The translations under genes and the position numbers were made by a program. A model generated the notes under the pieces. That model made no database searches and was not told the origin of the DNA. It saw nothing but the letters and a program-made list of their open reading frames with translations. From positions 168,151 through 232,150 of the forward strand of contig NZ_CP095746.1 of NCBI RefSeq assembly GCF_022049065.2: a DNA stretch of 64,000 nucleotides, read 5' to 3'. Of the stretch, positions 18,459 through 27,543 are shown in pieces; position 1 is the stretch's first letter, and the number at the start of each line of letters is the position of its first letter. This stretch comes from Niallia sp. Man26. GTDB taxonomy: Bacteria > Bacillota > Bacilli > Bacillales > Cytobacillaceae.

Positions 18459-18573
18459 AGTAGGGTTCCTCCTAAGGTTGAGTTTTAGAGTGGTTTCTAT
18501 ACTCATATCTTACTGAGGAGCCCTTTTTTTTTCAAAGTTGAAAAATAACGCTCTACAGGAATGCTAATCTAGA

Positions 18574-18867
18574 TTAAATATTATAGAACCAATAGTTAGG
18601 ATCAGTAGCATTTAAATTATTGTAATTTAGTGGTTGCTCCGTTATATCGACTAATATATATCTATCATCAATCTTTAAATATGTTTGAATATATTTATCC
18701 AAGATACTTAAATCATCTTCTGTTTTAATAAGGTATACATTCTTGTTAAAGATGTTTAATACGTCATATAAATCATCCATAATGGCTTCAATGCTTGCTT
18801 TAGTAACCGCATTTTCTGTCTCGTAAGAAAAGAGATAAATTTTATTTGCCAAGAAAATGACCACCAT
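18574..18867 (-). CDS. Hypothetical protein downstream of the antiporter
   Basis: A 97-residue soluble-looking protein I do not recognise (starts MVVIFLANKIYLFSYE; ends DPNYWFYNI). It begins 11 bp after the antiporter stop and is probably co-transcribed with it. There is no good ribosome site before the ATG, though translation could continue from the preceding gene. No cysteine or known motif. The IS110-family element lies right after its end. Confidence 0.5.
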   Translation of the reverse strand: MVVIFLANKIYLFSYETENAVTKASIEAIMDDLYDVLNIFNKNVYLIKTEDDLSILDKYIQTYLKIDDRYILVDITEQPLNYNNLNATDPNYWFYNI

Positions 18868-18878
18868 AAATTATAAAG

Positions 18879-20042
18879 TTAAACAGTTTTTTCTTCTCTA
18901 TTTACAGTTTCTCCTTGTATTAAATATTTCAATAATGGAGGAGCAAACAAAGTTGTTGCAATTATAACGACTACTATTGCAGTGAAGTATTCAGGTAACA
19001 AAAGGGATTCTTGCAAACCAGTAGCCGCAATGATTAGTGCTACTTCTCCTCGAGAAACCATCCCAGCTCCGATAATAAGAGAAGAACGATTTTTAAATCC
19101 AGTTAACTTTGCTCCAATAGCCCCACCTACAAGTTTTGTAAGGATAGCAACAATTACTAGGGCTACAATGAATCCAATTTGGCTTTCTATACCACTAAAT
19201 GAAACATTTAAACCGATACTTACAAAGAAGACGGGGACAAATACAGCATATGCTATAGGCTCCACCTTACTCTCGACGGTGTGCTTATAGTTTGTTTGAG
19301 AAATAGCTATGCCAGCTGCGAATGCTCCAATAATTCCTGCCATTCCAAGAATATCCGCAAAATATGCAAAGGCGAAACAAATGACAAGGGCAATGGATAC
19401 CACAGGTTCTGTAACTTTTAATTTAGAGAGTATTTTTAACATTTTGGGAACTAGGAAAGCTCCTGCAAGTAATACACCAATAAAAAAGATGACTTTTTTA
19501 CCTATTAGAAGTCCAATCGATACTTCAACTCCAGTTCCAAGAAAACTAGTCATGACAGCTAAGAGCACGACAACCAGAACGTCGTCTACAACTGCAGCAC
19601 CTAATATTGTGCTCCCCTCAGGGGAATTGAGTTTATTCATATCCTTTAACACTTGGACAGTAATACTTACAGATGTTGCACATAGTAGTATTCCGATAAA
19701 CAGGGAGTATGTTGTATTTAATCTAAAGAGTTCTCCAATACCAAATCCTCCGATAAAAGGAAGGATGATGCCAATTATAGCAACCGCAAAAGCAGCTTTC
19801 CAATTTTTCTTAAGTTGGTCTAGATCTGTCTCCAAACCGGCTAAGAACATGAGCAATAAAACTCCAATTTCAGAGAAATAAAGAATAAAATCATTATTTT
19901 CTACCCACCCAAGGGCTGCAGGACCTAATATAATCCCGATTATTAGTTTTCCCAGTACAGATGGTTGTCCTAATCTGACGGAAAGATCACCTGCAATTTT
20001 TGTAGCAATTAATATTAATAACAGATATAAAATGAATTCCAT
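18879..20042 (-). CDS. CPA2-family cation/proton antiporter (NapA/KefB type)
   Basis: A 387-residue membrane protein with about 12 hydrophobic helices. AKIAGDLSVRLGQPSVLGKL is the CPA2 entry motif and GAAVVDDVLVVV holds the paired aspartates of the ion-binding site (electrogenic NapA-like type). The protein stops after the transporter domain, with no TrkA-N/KefB cytosolic domain. AGGAGG precedes the ATG. Likely Na+/H+ or K+/H+ exchange; the substrate cannot be told from sequence. The 97-residue unknown gene follows. Confidence 0.85.
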   Translation of the reverse strand: MEFILYLLLILIATKIAGDLSVRLGQPSVLGKLIIGIILGPAALGWVENNDFILYFSEIGVLLLMFLAGLETDLDQLKKNWKAAFAVAIIGIILPFIGGFGIGELFRLNTTYSLFIGILLCATSVSITVQVLKDMNKLNSPEGSTILGAAVVDDVLVVVLLAVMTSFLGTGVEVSIGLLIGKKVIFFIGVLLAGAFLVPKMLKILSKLKVTEPVVSIALVICFAFAYFADILGMAGIIGAFAAGIAISQTNYKHTVESKVEPIAYAVFVPVFFVSIGLNVSFSGIESQIGFIVALVIVAILTKLVGGAIGAKLTGFKNRSSLIIGAGMVSRGEVALIIAATGLQESLLLPEYFTAIVVVIIATTLFAPPLLKYLIQGETVNREEKTV

Positions 20043-20320
20043 TCTTAACCTCCTTTTTATATTGATTTACAGTTTAATACCCTTAAAACAGCCTGTCAAT
20101 ATGCTGTTTTAACAGCGATTAACACTGTTTTATTGACTGAAAAAAACGATTAATATAGCTACTCGTATTTGATGATAATCCCTTCTGAAGCTATTTATAT
20201 GCCTATAAAGAGGGGGGGCGAATGAATTATCGTTGGGGAAAATTAGAAAAAATTTAGTTATAATAACTTTTTTAGTTTTAGAAGAAGGTGGTTTAGCTCC
20301 ACTTTATAAGAGGGAAGAAT
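20043..20320. other. Upstream region of the antiporter with two related hairpins
   Basis: AAACAGC-N10-GCTGTTT and AACAGC-N8-CTGTT repeat the same half-site between about 20084 and 20132. They could be regulatory for the minus-strand antiporter. No gene seen. Confidence 0.4.
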
Positions 20321-20458
20321 ATGCGATTCACTGTATATGATACTGCAGTTATATTTAGTCAATTCATCTCATTGTATTTTACATTCTGGATGTCACCATA
20401 TGGTCTCATTATCTATATATCATCTTTTTTTATTCCTCAGAAAAAAAGATTACATTAA
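20321..20458 (+). CDS. Possible 45-residue membrane peptide
   Basis: The ATG follows GAGGGAA by 6 nt and opens MRFTVYDTAVIFSQFISLYF, continuing through FWMSPYGLIIYISSFF to a lysine-rich tail. Two hydrophobic segments suggest membrane insertion. I do not recognise it. It lies just before the leader of the dead sulP copy. Confidence 0.4.
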   Translation: MRFTVYDTAVIFSQFISLYFTFWMSPYGLIIYISSFFIPQKKRLH

Positions 20459-20498
20459 AATCAATATAAAAAAGCACCAAAAAGGTTTCGTTTTAGTG

Positions 20499-20582
20499 CT
20501 TTGGTGTTAGATTGTTTTCGAGATATTGATAATAGCTTTTTATCTAATTTATATAAAAAATTTGAATTGGAGGTTTAAATTA
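20499..20582 (+). repeat. Duplicated sulP leader, copy at the dead gene
   Basis: From GGTGTTAGATTG through GATATTGATAATAGC to GGAGGTTTAAATTAGTG, this is nearly identical to the leader of the intact sulP (58944-59023, other strand). Each is preceded by a different hairpin. Both genes therefore came from one duplication that included the promoter. Confidence 0.85.
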
Positions 20583-21969
20583 GTGAAAAAGATTAAAAAA
20601 GAATGGTTTTCAAATGTAAAAGGAGATATTTTAGCAGGTATTGTTGTTGCTTTAGCTTTAATTCCGGAAGCAATTGCATTTTCTATTATTGCTGGAGTAG
20701 ATCCTATGGTAGGGCTATACGCTTCATTCTGTATAGCTGTCATTATTGCCTTTGTTGGAGGAAGACCAGGGATGATTTCAACCAATGGCTCTATTGATGG
20801 TTCCATTAGTAAAAAACATGGTTTAAATTATTTGCTGGCAGCTACCATCCTAACAGGTATTATACAAGTTTTATTTGGAGTATTTAAAATAGCAAAATTA
20901 ATGAAGTTTATTCCAAGAGCTGTAATGATTGGATTTGTAAACTCTTTAGCAATTTTAATATTATTAGCTCAGGTGCCTCACTTTATTGGTATTTCATCAA
21001 TGACCTATATTTTGTTGGTATAACTTTAGTAATTGTGTATGTATTACCTAGATTTATAAAATCTATTCCTGCACCGTTAATAGCTATTGTAGTTCTTAAA
21101 TCAGTTGCTATCTATTCTAATTTTGATTTGAGGACAGTCGGAGATTTAGGGGACAATTACACAATCCCTACCAGCGTTTTTAATTCCTAATGTTCCATTT
21201 AATTTTGAAACGTTACAAATAATATTTCCTTACTTCATTGCGTTGGCAATTGAAGGTTTATTAGAACCATTGTTGATGTTATGACAGATACAGAAAGCAA
21301 TAAGAACCGAGAAGCAAGAGGGCAAGGGATTGCAAATGTTGTTACTGGTTTCTTTGGTGGTATGGCTGGTTGCGCAATGATTGCTCAATCTGTTATAAAC
21401 GTTAATTCAGGTGGAAAAGGACGACTATCCACATTAATAGCTAGTTTATTTTTCATGTTTTTAATTATTGTTCTTGGTGGTGTAGTTGTTCAAATTCCTA
21501 TGGTTGTACTAGTGGGGATTATGATAATGGTCTCGATTGGAACTTTTGATTGGAATTCTTATTCATACTTAAAGAACGCACCTAAAACCGATGCAATTGT
21601 TATGTTAGTTACTGTTGCCATTGTTGTAGCGACACATGACCTTTCCATTGGAGTTATAGCCGGTGTAATTCTAAGTGCTATATTCTTTGTGGAAAAAATT
21701 TCAAAAATAAAGTTAACGAAACAAGAAACAATGGAAAATATTACTTTCTTTGTGGAAGGATTTTTAGATGGATTTGATGTTAGTGTTAAACATAAGAATA
21801 TAATAATTGACTTCTCAAATGCACATATATGGGATGATTCAGCTGTTGGAGCTATCGATAAAGTTGTAATTAAATACCGGTAAAATAAGAATTTAAATGC
21901 TGCAAGTAAAAAATCGTGGACAAACTGGCTGTTTTTAATAACCCTAATGGTAAACTATTAGCCCATTAA
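20583..21969 (+). pseudogene. SulP-family anion transporter, broken copy
   Basis: Over 90 percent like the intact SulP on the other strand by eye. The GTG start and GGAGG are intact, but an internal deletion changes [15 protein letters not shown] to [11 protein letters not shown], frames are lost near 21022, 21150 and 21265, and the STAS domain lacks part of the region around FVEG and its last residues. Without a single frame it cannot make a transporter. It ends with remnants of the same C-terminus, GKLLAH. Confidence 0.92.
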
Positions 21970-22014
21970 TATTATAATACGAGAAGTAGTATTTATCACA
22001 AAAGGAGGATACTT

Positions 22015-22143
22015 TTGAAAATAGTAAAATTAATTACACTGGTTTTATTGATCACAGTACTAAGTATTTATATCGTTTACTTGTTTGTTAGTGCTTATAA
22101 ATATGAATTACATGATAAGAAATTTGAAGAATATACAGAGTAA
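22015..22143 (+). CDS. Possible 42-residue single-pass membrane peptide
   Basis: AAAGGAGG lies 6 nt before a TTG start that opens MKIVKLITLVLLITVLSIYI followed by a tail HDKKFEEYTE. The strong ribosome site and the helix-plus-charged-tail plan argue for a real small protein. I do not recognise it. It lies 45 bp past the dead sulP. Confidence 0.5.
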   Translation: MKIVKLITLVLLITVLSIYIVYLFVSAYKYELHDKKFEEYTE

Positions 22144-22833
22144 ATATGTTGCTGTTAGGAACAGAGTTAGGTTAATTGCTTATATGGAAGATAATTTATG
22201 ATAAAGCGCTTCAAAGACTTTTTCGATAAAAACGTTTCAACAGGAGATGTAAATGAGTGTACATATATCCCACCTTTACTTGTTTTTAACATACCTATTC
22301 AATAAAGAATACGGAATACCTTTAAAATAAATCTTAATCTTATTCTAAGATGAAAAAGTTAATTTTGTGTAATGAAAAATGAATTCTTTGTGCACTACTT
22401 AAAGTGTGTAGCAAATGCGGTACTTAGTATTAATGCAAGCGCTGTTCCCTTGGCCATAAGAAAGAATATAAGAGTAATCTGTATTTATTTAAAAGGTTTT
22501 ATAGGAAGAATTTAGCCCATCGTATGTCTGAGAAAATAACAATGAGAAATTGAGCTATGGGCAATTCAATTCCAAATGGGAGAAGAGATATTGGATTGAT
22601 TATGGTACAAGTCTCATCAACTTTGATATATTGGTCGAAGATGGGCTAGTATCTTAATGAAAAAATTGATGGATGGAATGAACGTTGAAGGCAGATAATA
22701 GTAGTAACTTGTTTAGAATTTATGTAATAGATTAACCTGTAAATTCAAATATCCAAGTTAAATTTTTAAAGTAGTTAATTTAATAAACAGTACACCTGGA
22801 AAAAGCAGTGATTATCAAAAAGAAAAGAAGGTA
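22144..22833. other. Gene-free stretch, probably decayed coding DNA
   Basis: No frame of note, no strong hairpin. Around 22540-22690 short open pieces suggest an old coding relic that I cannot identify. Confidence 0.45.
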
Positions 22834-23247
22834 GTGTTAAGTGTGTTTGATTATACAGTTCATACAAATAAAAGCGTAAATCATGCTATTAATAGGTTAG
22901 AGGCAAGCTTAAAAGAAGAAAAATTCGGTGTTTTGTGGATGTTTGATATTAAGGAAAAGCTTCAAGAGAAAGGGTTAGAATTTCAAAAAGAGTTTAAAGT
23001 TCTAGAAGTATGCAACCCAGATGAAGCACATAGGGTGCTGAACGAAAATGGAATGGCTGGATACTTTTTACCTTGTAAAATTGTTGTTTATGAAGATAAT
23101 GGACAAACTAAAATAGGAATGCCTAGGCCAACAGCAATGATAAGCCTTCTAAATGATAATGACATGGAGTTATTTGCTAAAGATATAGAAGAACGCTTAA
23201 TTAGATGTATTGATAAAAGTATCATGATAAATGGACTTACTTCTTAA
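22834..23247 (+). CDS. DUF302-domain protein
   Basis: A 137-residue cytosolic protein with the DUF302 fold: VNHAINRLEASLKEEKFGVL at the start, VLEVCNPDEAHRVL in the middle and GYFLPCKIVVYED near the end. The start is GTG at 22834, or GTG at 22843, with AGAAGG just upstream. DUF302 proteins often sit beside sulfur, thiosulfate or metal genes. Here it precedes the CstR regulon but has its own terminator. Two cysteines (in VCNPDEAH and PCKIV) could be redox or sulfur-handling, which is speculation. Confidence 0.8.
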   Translation: MLSVFDYTVHTNKSVNHAINRLEASLKEEKFGVLWMFDIKEKLQEKGLEFQKEFKVLEVCNPDEAHRVLNENGMAGYFLPCKIVVYEDNGQTKIGMPRPTAMISLLNDNDMELFAKDIEERLIRCIDKSIMINGLTS

Positions 23248-23264
23248 CGCCCTATATCCTTTTT

Positions 23265-23291
23265 ACCGCTAAACTAATAGCGGTCTTTTTT
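23265..23291 (+). terminator. Terminator of the DUF302 gene
   Basis: ACCGCTA (23265-23271) pairs with TAGCGGT (23278-23284), followed by CTTTTTT. Confidence 0.8.
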
Positions 23292-23304
23292 ATAAAATTT
23301 ATTA

Positions 23305-23333
23305 TTGACAATATACCTAATGGGGTATATTAT
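23305..23333 (+). promoter_or_regulatory. Promoter of cstR with CstR operator 1
   Basis: TTGACA (23305-23310), 17-nt spacer, TATTAT (23328-23333). The spacer is filled by a 20-nt palindrome, ATATACC-N6-GGTATAT (23311-23330), whose 16-nt core ATACCTAATGGGGTAT recurs four more times downstream. A repressor there would block RNA polymerase directly. Confidence 0.85.
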
Positions 23334-23467
23334 AAAACTTGTCAGTGAAAATATTTCAACTACTGATACTTTATAAATGAAAATCCTGATATAAAATGAA
23401 AAATTAAAACACTAATTATAAGTGGCATCATTACATGATTATTTACTATAAAAAGAGGTGAACAAAA

Positions 23468-23728
23468 ATGGATTATAATGAACAAATAAAAAATAGAGTA
23501 AAACGTATAGAAGGGCAGTTAAGAGGAATTTTGAAAATGATGGAAGAGAATAAAGATTGCAAGGAAGTAATTACACAATTATCTGCATCAAGAACTGGAA
23601 TTGACCGAACAATAGGATTGATTGTTAGTTCAAATTTAATTGAATGTGTTCGGGAAGCTGATAAAAATGGTGAGAATACAGAGGAATTAGTAAAAGAAGC
23701 TGTAAACCTACTTGTAAAAAGCAGATAA
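23468..23728 (+). CDS. cstR: CstR-type persulfide-sensing repressor (CsoR/RcnR family)
   Basis: 86 residues, all-helical CsoR fold. Cys31 (KDCKEVITQLSA) and Cys60 (NLIECVREA) match the two reactive cysteines of Staphylococcus CstR, which form a di- to tetrasulfide link when sulfane sulfur accumulates. The histidine that CsoR uses to bind Cu(I) is absent, so this is the sulfur-sensing branch. GAGGTG precedes the ATG. Its own promoter and the four following operators imply control of the whole 23.3-28.6 kb cluster. Confidence 0.9.
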   Translation: MDYNEQIKNRVKRIEGQLRGILKMMEENKDCKEVITQLSASRTGIDRTIGLIVSSNLIECVREADKNGENTEELVKEAVNLLVKSR

Positions 23729-23735
23729 GAAAGAG

Positions 23736-23782
23736 TTGACACCTTCTCTTTTTTTAATTATTATTATACCCATAGGGGTAAT
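23736..23782 (+). promoter_or_regulatory. Promoter of tusA1 with CstR operator 2
   Basis: TTGACA (23736-23741), 17-nt spacer, TATTAT (23759-23764), then the operator ATACCCATAGGGGTAA (23766-23781) just past the -10, a start-site roadblock position. Confidence 0.8.
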
Positions 23783-23805
23783 GGTATTAGGAAGGATGAT
23801 TACTA

Positions 23806-24033
23806 GTGAAAATCGACAAATTGTTAGATGCAAAAGGATTAGCATGTCCGATGCCAATTGTAAAAACAAAGAAGGCAATGACTGAACTTGAAACTGGTCA
23901 AATATTAGAAATTCATACAACAGATAAAGGGGCAATAAATGATCTTTCAGCCTGGTCTAAAACAGTAGGTCACGAATTATTGAGTCAAAAAGAAGAAAAT
24001 GGTGTATTGAAGTTTTGGATTAAAAAGGGATAA
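23806..24033 (+). CDS. tusA: TusA-family sulfur carrier 1
   Basis: 75 residues from a GTG start with AGGAAGGA upstream. The TusA hallmark is GLACPMPIVKTKKAM, in which the cysteine of CPxP carries the persulfide. Ends FWIKKG. Almost the same protein is encoded again at 27544, and a third copy is fused to rhodanese at 25357. Expected role: relay sulfane sulfur between rhodaneses, DsrE-like proteins and the dioxygenase. Confidence 0.92.
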   Translation: MKIDKLLDAKGLACPMPIVKTKKAMTELETGQILEIHTTDKGAINDLSAWSKTVGHELLSQKEENGVLKFWIKKG

Positions 24034-24045
24034 TTTTTTGCCATT

Positions 24046-24070
24046 TATAATACCCATGCGGGTATGGGTT
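24046..24070 (+). promoter_or_regulatory. CstR operator 3
   Basis: ATACCCATGCGGGTAT (24050-24065) is a perfect 16-nt palindrome overlapping a TATAAT (24046-24051), 29 nt before the DsrE-like gene. Confidence 0.8.
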
Positions 24071-24093
24071 AAATTAATACTGGAGGTAACAAT

Positions 24094-24573
24094 ATGACTG
24101 AAAAGAAAAAAACAACCATTGTACTATTTAGTGGTGATTATGATAAAGCAATGGCTGCTTACATTATAGCTAATGGTGCTGCAGCTTATGATCATGAAGT
24201 AACTATTTTTCACACTTTTTGGGGTTTAAATGCTTTACGTAAGGACGAAGATATTGCAGTAAAAAAAGGGTTTATGGAAAGAATGTTTGGCAAGATGATG
24301 CCTAGAGGTGCTGATAAAATGGGGTTATCCAAAATGAACTTTGCTGGAATGGGTCCTAAGCTGATTAAGGATATTATGAAAAAGCATAACGCTATGCCTT
24401 TACCACAATTAATTGAAATGGCTCAAGAACAAGATGTAAAACTTGTAGCTTGTACCATGACAATGGATTTATTAGGACTAAAACAAGAAGAGTTATTAGG
24501 TAACATAGAATATGCAGGTGTTGCTGCTTATTTAGCGGATGCTGAGGATGGAAATGTTAATCTATTTATCTAA
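24094..24573 (+). CDS. DsrE/DsrF/DrsH-like sulfur-transfer protein (DsrE2 type)
   Basis: 159 residues. The fold signature is IVLFSGDYDKAMAAYIIANG at the start and KLVACTMTMDLLGL late, where the cysteine in ACTMTMD is the conserved sulfur carrier of DsrE2A/DsrE3-like proteins. The middle, rich in Met/Lys/Gly (FMERMFGKMMPRGADKMGL), is a characteristic family insertion. GGAGG precedes the ATG. With TusA it likely forms a persulfide-exchange pair. A second, shorter DsrE-like protein is at 25951. Confidence 0.88.
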   Translation: MTEKKKTTIVLFSGDYDKAMAAYIIANGAAAYDHEVTIFHTFWGLNALRKDEDIAVKKGFMERMFGKMMPRGADKMGLSKMNFAGMGPKLIKDIMKKHNAMPLPQLIEMAQEQDVKLVACTMTMDLLGLKQEELLGNIEYAGVAAYLADAEDGNVNLFI

Positions 24574-24616
24574 CTAGATAAAAGTAAAAGTTCTCTTGAT
24601 TAAAGGAGGTTTTAAT

Positions 24617-24979
24617 ATGACATATTTAAATTATCTTGTCCTTGCATTGGTACTATTTTTCATAATGAGAAGGTTTTTACCAATAAAGGGAATTAACAAT
24701 ATTACCACTAATCAATTAAAAAAAGAAATAAATAATAAGAACAAACAATTTGTGGATGTTCGAACAAATGGAGAGTTTAAAGGAAACCATATTAAAGGTT
24801 TTAAAAATATACCACTCCATCAACTAGCTCAACTAGCAGAAAAAGACCTTTCAAAGGAAAAAGAAGTTATCGTAATTTGTCAAAGTGGAATGAGAAGTCA
24901 ACGAGCAAGTAAAGTCTTAAAAAGGTTAGGTTTTAAAAACGTAACTAACGTCAAAGGCGGCATGGGTGCTTGGTTTTAA
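24617..24979 (+). CDS. Membrane-anchored rhodanese
   Basis: 120 residues from ATG 24617 (AAAGGAGG 7 nt upstream; the frame opens earlier at 24596 without support). One N-terminal helix (about 3-20) anchors a single rhodanese domain with the active-site loop CQSGMR. The six-residue CxxxxR loop is the sulfurtransferase form, not the phosphatase form. Follows the DsrE2-like gene by 43 bp. Confidence 0.88.
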   Translation: MTYLNYLVLALVLFFIMRRFLPIKGINNITTNQLKKEINNKNKQFVDVRTNGEFKGNHIKGFKNIPLHQLAQLAEKDLSKEKEVIVICQSGMRSQRASKVLKRLGFKNVTNVKGGMGAWF

Positions 24980-25006
24980 AATAAACAGAAGGAGAAGAAC
25001 TAACTA

Positions 25007-25303
25007 ATGAAACAAATGACTGTAAAAGAAGTAGAGGCTCTAATAAACGAAGGAAAGAAATTAAATATTATTGATGTGCGAGAGGTGGATGAAGTTGCCA
25101 CTGGGAAAATACCAAGTGCTATAAATATCCCATTAGGTTTAGTTGAGTTTCGCATGCATGAATTAGATAAGACTATTGATTATATCATCGTTTGCCGTTC
25201 TGGTGCAAGAAGTGGTCGTGCCACACAATTCCTTGAAGATTATGGATTTAATGTGATTAATATGACTGGTGGAATGCTTGCTTGGGAAGGAAAAGTAGAA
25301 TAA
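25007..25303 (+). CDS. Single-domain rhodanese sulfurtransferase
   Basis: 98 residues, cytosolic. IIDVREVDEVATGKIPSAIN is the usual rhodanese entry and CRSGARSGRA holds the active cysteine loop. AGGAGAAG precedes the ATG. Located 27 bp after the membrane-anchored rhodanese, so the two form one unit under operator 3. Confidence 0.9.
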   Translation: MKQMTVKEVEALINEGKKLNIIDVREVDEVATGKIPSAINIPLGLVEFRMHELDKTIDYIIVCRSGARSGRATQFLEDYGFNVINMTGGMLAWEGKVE

Positions 25304-25321
25304 ATTTTTTTAAAACTAATA

Positions 25322-25337
25322 ATACCCTAACAGGTAT
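25322..25337 (+). promoter_or_regulatory. CstR operator 4
   Basis: ATACCCTAACAGGTAT, ATACC-N6-GGTAT form, lies 20 nt before the TusA-rhodanese fusion. Confidence 0.78.
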
Positions 25338-25356
25338 AAGTGATGGAGGCTGAAAA

Positions 25357-25932
25357 ATGGAGAACTTAAAAGCAAATACAATTTTAGATGCAAAAGGTTT
25401 AGCATGTCCGATGCCAATTGTTAAAACAAAAAAAGAAATGAAAAACTTAGAGGCAGGGCAAGTATTGGAAGTTCAAGCGACGGATAAAGGCTCTAAAGCA
25501 GACATGAAAGCGTGGGCTGAAAGCACTGGACATCAATATCTAGGAACAATAGAAGAAGGGGAAGTGCTGAAGCATTATTTGCGTAAATCTTCTAATGAAG
25601 AATCGAATGAAAAAAAACACCCAAATATTATTAGCAATGAAGAACTAGAAAAGAAAATAGATGTGGATAAGAACATTGTAGTTATTGATGTTAGAGAAAA
25701 TGCAGAATTTGCTTTTAACCATATTCCTAACGCTATCTCTATCCCATTGGGAGAATTGGAAAACAAAATGAATGTTTTAAACAAAAATGATGAAATTTAT
25801 ATAGTTTGTCGAACAGGAAATCGTAGCGATCTTGCTGCGCAAAAGTTAACTGAAAATGGATTTAATAATGTAATTAATGTTGAACAAGGTATGAGTCAAT
25901 GGAGTGGGAAAACAAGTAGTATAAATGATTAA
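25357..25932 (+). CDS. TusA-rhodanese fusion protein
   Basis: 191 residues. Residues 1-80 are TusA (GLACPMPIVKTKKEM) and 95-188 a rhodanese domain (VIDVRENAEFAFNHIPNAIS; active loop CRTGNR). GGAGG precedes the ATG. The fusion links carrier and sulfurtransferase covalently and supports the idea that the separate TusA and rhodanese proteins here also work together. It resembles the CstA arrangement of Staphylococcus, which also joins rhodanese and TusA domains but has an extra domain. Confidence 0.92.
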   Translation: MENLKANTILDAKGLACPMPIVKTKKEMKNLEAGQVLEVQATDKGSKADMKAWAESTGHQYLGTIEEGEVLKHYLRKSSNEESNEKKHPNIISNEELEKKIDVDKNIVVIDVRENAEFAFNHIPNAISIPLGELENKMNVLNKNDEIYIVCRTGNRSDLAAQKLTENGFNNVINVEQGMSQWSGKTSSIND

Positions 25933-25950
25933 AAAATGGGGGAATTAACG

Positions 25951-26346
25951 ATGAACAAAAAAGTAGCAATTATTGCAAGTAATGGTGGATTATTTGATGC
26001 TTATAAGGTTTTTAACATTGCAACTGCGGCAGCAGCAACTGATCAAGAAGTATCTGTTTTCTTTACTTTTGAAGGGTTGAATTTGATTCATAAGGAAGCA
26101 TATAAGCACTTAATCATGCCTGAAGGTAAAGAACAGCTTGCTGAAGGATTTATTAAAGCGAATGTACCTTCCATTCCAGAATTAGTGTCTATGGCAAAAG
26201 AAATGGGAGTTAATTTTATAGGCTGTCAAATGACAATGGATGTTATGGGATTAGAAAAAGAAAATTTTGTCGATGGAATGGAAGTAGGCGGAGCAGTAAC
26301 ATTTTTGGAATTTGCAAAGGATGCAGATGTAACTTTAACTTTTTAA
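25951..26346 (+). CDS. DsrE-like sulfur-transfer protein, short form
   Basis: 131 residues from ATG 25951, preceded by GGGGGA; the frame opens at 25936. Starts KVAIIASNGGLFDAYKVFNI and contains NFIGCQMTMDVMGLEKE, in which Cys in GCQMTMD matches the active cysteine of the larger paralogue at 24094. It lacks the Met-rich insertion. Probably another sulfane-sulfur acceptor. Ends 26 bp before operator 5. Confidence 0.85.
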   Translation: MNKKVAIIASNGGLFDAYKVFNIATAAAATDQEVSVFFTFEGLNLIHKEAYKHLIMPEGKEQLAEGFIKANVPSIPELVSMAKEMGVNFIGCQMTMDVMGLEKENFVDGMEVGGAVTFLEFAKDADVTLTF

Positions 26347-26372
26347 AATTATATATTTTTTTAAATAAATTA

Positions 26373-26388
26373 ATACCATAGGGGGTAT
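26373..26388 (+). promoter_or_regulatory. CstR operator 5, overlapping the ribosome site of the dioxygenase
   Basis: ATACCATAGGGGGTAT. Its GGGGGT half is also the best ribosome-binding site for the GTG start at 26393. Confidence 0.75.
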
Positions 26389-26392
26389 AAAG

Positions 26393-27520
26393 GTGGCTGT
26401 TTCTGTAATGACTTCAAAAGATGTGACGAAAAAAGTTTTTAATAAAGAAGAGTTGTTTATTCTTGATGTTCGTAATGAGAGTGATTTTAACGATTGGAAG
26501 ATTGAAGGGGAAAACTTTGAATATTTAAATGTTCCTTATTTTGAATTACTTGATGGTGTGGATGAAATTATAGGTGAAATCTCCACTAAGAAAGAAGTAC
26601 TAGTTGTTTGTGCAAAGGAAGGTTCATCTGTAATGGTAGCAGAAATGCTTTCTGATGTTGGATTAAATGTTTCCTATTTAAAGGGTGGAATGAAAAAGTG
26701 GAGTGAACATTTAGAACCGGTTAAAATAGGTGACTTGAATGATGGTGGCGAAATTTATCAATTTGTTCGAGTTGGTAAAGGCTGTCTATCTTACATGATG
26801 TTATCGGAAGGAGAAGCAGCAGTAATCGATTCAACGCGTATGACGGATATCTATCTTGATTTTGCAGTAAACAAAAATGTAAAAATTACACACGTATTTG
26901 ATACGCACCTTCATGCTGACCATATTTCCGGAGGACGTACAATTGCAGAGAAAACTGGTGCTGACTATTGGTTACCACCTAAGGATGCAACGGAAGTGAC
27001 TTTTGCTTACCAACCATTAGAAAACGGAAATGATGTAACCATTGGTAATACAACTATTAATATTACGGCTTTGTATTCACCTGGACATACGATTGGTTCT
27101 ACTTCATTTATTGTGGATAATAAATACTTGCTGTCAGGTGATATTTTGTTCATTGATTCTATCGGAAGACCCGATTTGGCAGGTATGGCGGAAGACTGGG
27201 TCAGTGATTTAAGAGAGACTTTATATAAACGCTACAAAGAATTGTCAGAAGAACTAATTGTTCTACCAGCACACTTTATGATTATAGACGAGTTAAATGA
27301 GGATGGTAGTGTTGCAGAAAAACTTGGGAAATTGTTTACAAAAAATCATGGACTGAATATCGATGATGAAAATAAGTTTAGAAATTTAGTAACAGAAAAC
27401 TTGCCGCCACAACCAAATGCATATCAAGAAATTCGTGAAACAAATATGGGGAAAATTAACCCGGAATTAGATAAACAACGAGAGATGGAAATTGGACCTA
27501 ACCGTTGTGCCGTTCGTTAA
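26393..27520 (+). CDS. cstB: Rhodanese-persulfide dioxygenase (CstB/ETHE1-like)
   Basis: 375 residues from GTG 26393. An N-terminal rhodanese-like domain (about 1-110; active loop CAKEGS) is followed by a metallo-beta-lactamase-fold dioxygenase with [18 protein letters not shown] and a second-shell LSGDILF. These are the Fe(II)-binding motifs of ETHE1/PDO enzymes, which oxidise glutathione-, CoA- or other low-molecular-weight persulfides to sulfite. Staphylococcus CstB has the same activities, but here the rhodanese precedes the dioxygenase. The sulfite could leave by the TauE-type exporter downstream. Confidence 0.88.
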   Translation: MAVSVMTSKDVTKKVFNKEELFILDVRNESDFNDWKIEGENFEYLNVPYFELLDGVDEIIGEISTKKEVLVVCAKEGSSVMVAEMLSDVGLNVSYLKGGMKKWSEHLEPVKIGDLNDGGEIYQFVRVGKGCLSYMMLSEGEAAVIDSTRMTDIYLDFAVNKNVKITHVFDTHLHADHISGGRTIAEKTGADYWLPPKDATEVTFAYQPLENGNDVTIGNTTINITALYSPGHTIGSTSFIVDNKYLLSGDILFIDSIGRPDLAGMAEDWVSDLRETLYKRYKELSEELIVLPAHFMIIDELNEDGSVAEKLGKLFTKNHGLNIDDENKFRNLVTENLPPQPNAYQEIRETNMGKINPELDKQREMEIGPNRCAVR

Positions 27521-27543
27521 TTATAAAATAGGAGGAATAACAA

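Larger units (their letters stand above)
16800..18545 (-). mobile_element. IS110-family (IS1111-like) insertion sequence, apparently complete
   Basis: One DEDD transposase gene flanked by a short left end (18459-18545) and a long, GC-richer right end (about 16800-17183). The left end resembles that of the truncated element at 39.6 kb (TTTGAAA, A-tract, CTC, TAAGATA). The right end shares a structured block with it. Exact ends are estimates because IS110-family elements lack clear inverted repeats and make no target duplication. Confidence 0.75.

Noticed and set aside
19309..19881. 190-codon plus-strand frame within the antiporter gene
   Set aside because: Antisense to the membrane helices, rich in P/T/S as expected from reversed hydrophobic codons.
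21281..21883. A separate STAS-domain transporter gene
   Set aside because: It is the second half of the broken sulP copy; its ATG is internal in the intact paralogue and has no ribosome site.
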